Shown here piece after piece: positions 62,301-64,000 of a stretch of 64,000 nucleotides of DNA (within the stretch, counting starts at the first letter, position 1; every line of letters begins with the position of its first letter). The notes below the pieces were generated by a model, which saw nothing but the letters and a program-made list of their open reading frames with translations, did not search any database and was not told where the DNA came from. A program made the position numbers and the translations under genes. Source of the stretch: Talinum fruticosum (lineage: Eukaryota; Streptophyta; Magnoliopsida; Caryophyllales; Talinaceae); contig JAITYX010000002.1 in NCBI GenBank assembly GCA_021018815.1, positions 12,493,001 to 12,557,000 on the forward strand, read 5' to 3'.

Positions 62301-63454
62301 TTTTATTTTAAATGCTTGTGACCAGAGATAGGAAACATCCGAAAAAACAAACGAGACTAGAGAAAAGGTTAAGTATAGACATGGCGAGAGATGGGAAAGA
62401 TAGAAAGAAGATATGATGGATGGAATGTAGAGCTTGACCTAGGGTTAGTTTGGTTCTTGATCAGGAGTTGATCTACTTCTTTGATTGAAAGCTATTTTTA
62501 AAAAAATATTGATAGCTTATGAGAATCTCAAGTTGTGGAAAGGAGTAGGTGAATGATAAAGAGTAGGGATGGGAAGTTAGGAGCAAGTCATGGATGAATT
62601 TTGAACAATCAATTTATTGCAAGGTATGACACCTCATTGAATAGGTAGACAATTGTTATTTGGTTGTATATGTATATTTTGCATTTAAGAATGTTGCTTA
62701 TGATGAAAATGTATTGGGTGGATTTAGGTGTGATCCTATTTTTAAATTGGATGGTTTGTTACATTTTATTAAATTTAGGATGGTGGTGAATTTAATAAAC
62801 TTTATAGTTTAATTAATATGTTTTGTCTAATTTAAGAGCGGTAGTAGTTACATTTTTGTATCAACCAGTTATCACTCGATGACAACTAGTTAACTACTAT
62901 TGTAAAATATTCCATGTATGTTTTCCATAAGTCTTGTTGTCGGGTAAAATGGTCTAATATATCAGCATTATCTCTAAGTTGTAAAAGTATAAAGAGGTGG
63001 TTTCGTTAAATCCTAAATTTGAAAACTATTGAGATTATAGGTTATTCCATATAAAACAATTAAAAAGGTTTAGTGAGACATTTTATTTTAGTCTATTGTA
63101 ATTGAAGTTGAAAAAATAATCTAAATTTGTATTCTTAGCTGTCTGGATTATGAAAACAATGCTAAATGCCACTTAAAAACAATTCATAATGTTAAACGGA
63201 CTATTCAATTTACAAACTCATACATGAAAATGATGATATTTTGATGCTAAAAACTTATAAAATTAATTAAATTAAACCAATAAACTTGTAAAATATAAAG
63301 TAGCTTTTATGATAGAATAAGATATCCACACAGAGTTTTTTTATTTTTATTGGTGGGGAGGGTCCCAAGGTCCATGGTTGAGATTTGAAGGGGCACTTAA
63401 TATGATGATGATGATCATATTAAGTCAATATCAGGTGGTTGTCCGTTGAATTAA

Positions 63455-63461
<7 letters not shown>

Positions 63462-63513
<52 letters not shown>
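63462..63513. repeat. (AT)n microsatellite
   Basis: About 25 uninterrupted AT units. Confidence 0.9.
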
Positions 63514-63515
<2 letters not shown>

Positions 63516-64000
63516 CACATGTAAGATGTTTATGTGACATTACAATAATGTAAGATAGTATATAAGATGTTAAAATGGTTCATAAATATTTAATTAAATT
63601 AAAGATTGAATAATTTTTATAAAATTACATATCATATGATTATTATCTTGGATGTATATATTTCTAAGATTAATTTATTTTAATTTTGTGAATAATATTG
63701 AGTAATATTTTTAATTTAGATAAAATATTGTATTCACTTTATGGATAATTTTTTTCAAAAGAAATTAAGATTTTAAAGTTTGAAACTACAAAAGAGACAA
63801 CAGATAAATTATGAGTTAAGTATGTAAACAATAGAAAATAAGTTAACATAATAAGTTAAGAAAAATTAAGAAAAATATTTTTATTTTAATTATTTAAAAG
63901 AAAAATATCCACTTATATTTTTTTACTTATGATCAGTTTTTAACGTTATAAATTAATTATAAATAATAAAATTATAAAAAACTAATTATAAAAATAAAAT

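Larger units (their letters stand above)
61995..64000. other. AT-rich spacer to the right edge
   Basis: No gene recognised on either strand. Contains a SINE-like fragment near 62225-62300 and an (AT)n run at 63462-63513. Confidence 0.5.

Noticed and set aside
1..64000. CRISPR arrays, prophages or bacterial operons
   Set aside because: The window is plant nuclear DNA; the regular repeats are microsatellites or transposon-derived.

Overview
This window looks like nuclear DNA of a eudicot plant. The evidence is ordinary plant split genes with GT-AG introns, AT-rich spacers, (GA)n/(CT)n tracts in leaders and promoters, and plant families of transposable elements. The gene set (an SVP/AGL24-type MADS-box factor, a plant nicotinamidase, a plastid-type beta carbonic anhydrase, a COMT-like O-methyltransferase and an At4g38062-like coiled-coil protein) fits a eudicot; I cannot name the species. 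I saw no operon, CRISPR array, canonical tRNA or rRNA, virus or toxin gene. Exon structures were worked out by hand from splice sites, phase and family similarity, without any database search.

Layout. 1-1668: first exon (minus strand) of an ADP-glucose phosphorylase/GALT-like gene that runs off the left edge, with a 647-bp hAT-like element (1814-2460) just upstream of its start. 3259-5488 (minus): five-exon dienelactone hydrolase-like protein. 6838-8572 (plus): five-exon nicotinamidase. 9530-12698 (plus): six-exon small membrane protein of the COPI-associated/TVP15-like family. 15235-18026 (plus): long coiled-coil protein like At4g38062. 18788-22817 (minus): thirteen-exon Rab GDP-dissociation inhibitor. 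23.6-29.9 kb: gene-poor, with a SINE, a pyrimidine-rich duplicated stretch without a recognisable protein, and a four-unit array of 118-bp tRNA-like repeats. 29.99-31.74 kb (minus): decayed F-box/LRR gene. 34709-38233 (minus): seven-exon SVP/AGL24-type MADS-box gene. 41026-46218: complete but inactive PIF/Harbinger element with large AAT/ATT microsatellites at both ends. 47506-49554 (plus): DnaJ-like zinc-ribbon/AT-hook protein. 54424-57840 (plus): nine-exon beta carbonic anhydrase. 58919-60578 (minus): two-exon O-methyltransferase with a foldback MITE in its intron. 61095-61980: 5'-truncated LINE with a 14-bp target-site duplication.

The genes do not form one pathway; they are independent housekeeping, metabolic and regulatory genes in ordinary plant gene order. 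The most consequential pattern is that seven reading-frame breaks, in five otherwise convincing coding sequences, are each repaired by adding one base to a short homopolymer. That points to homopolymer undercalls in the assembly rather than real gene loss, and it affects how several genes here should be annotated. The most unusual structural items are the tRNA-like tandem array and the Harbinger element with paired microsatellites and a duplicated acidic tail segment.
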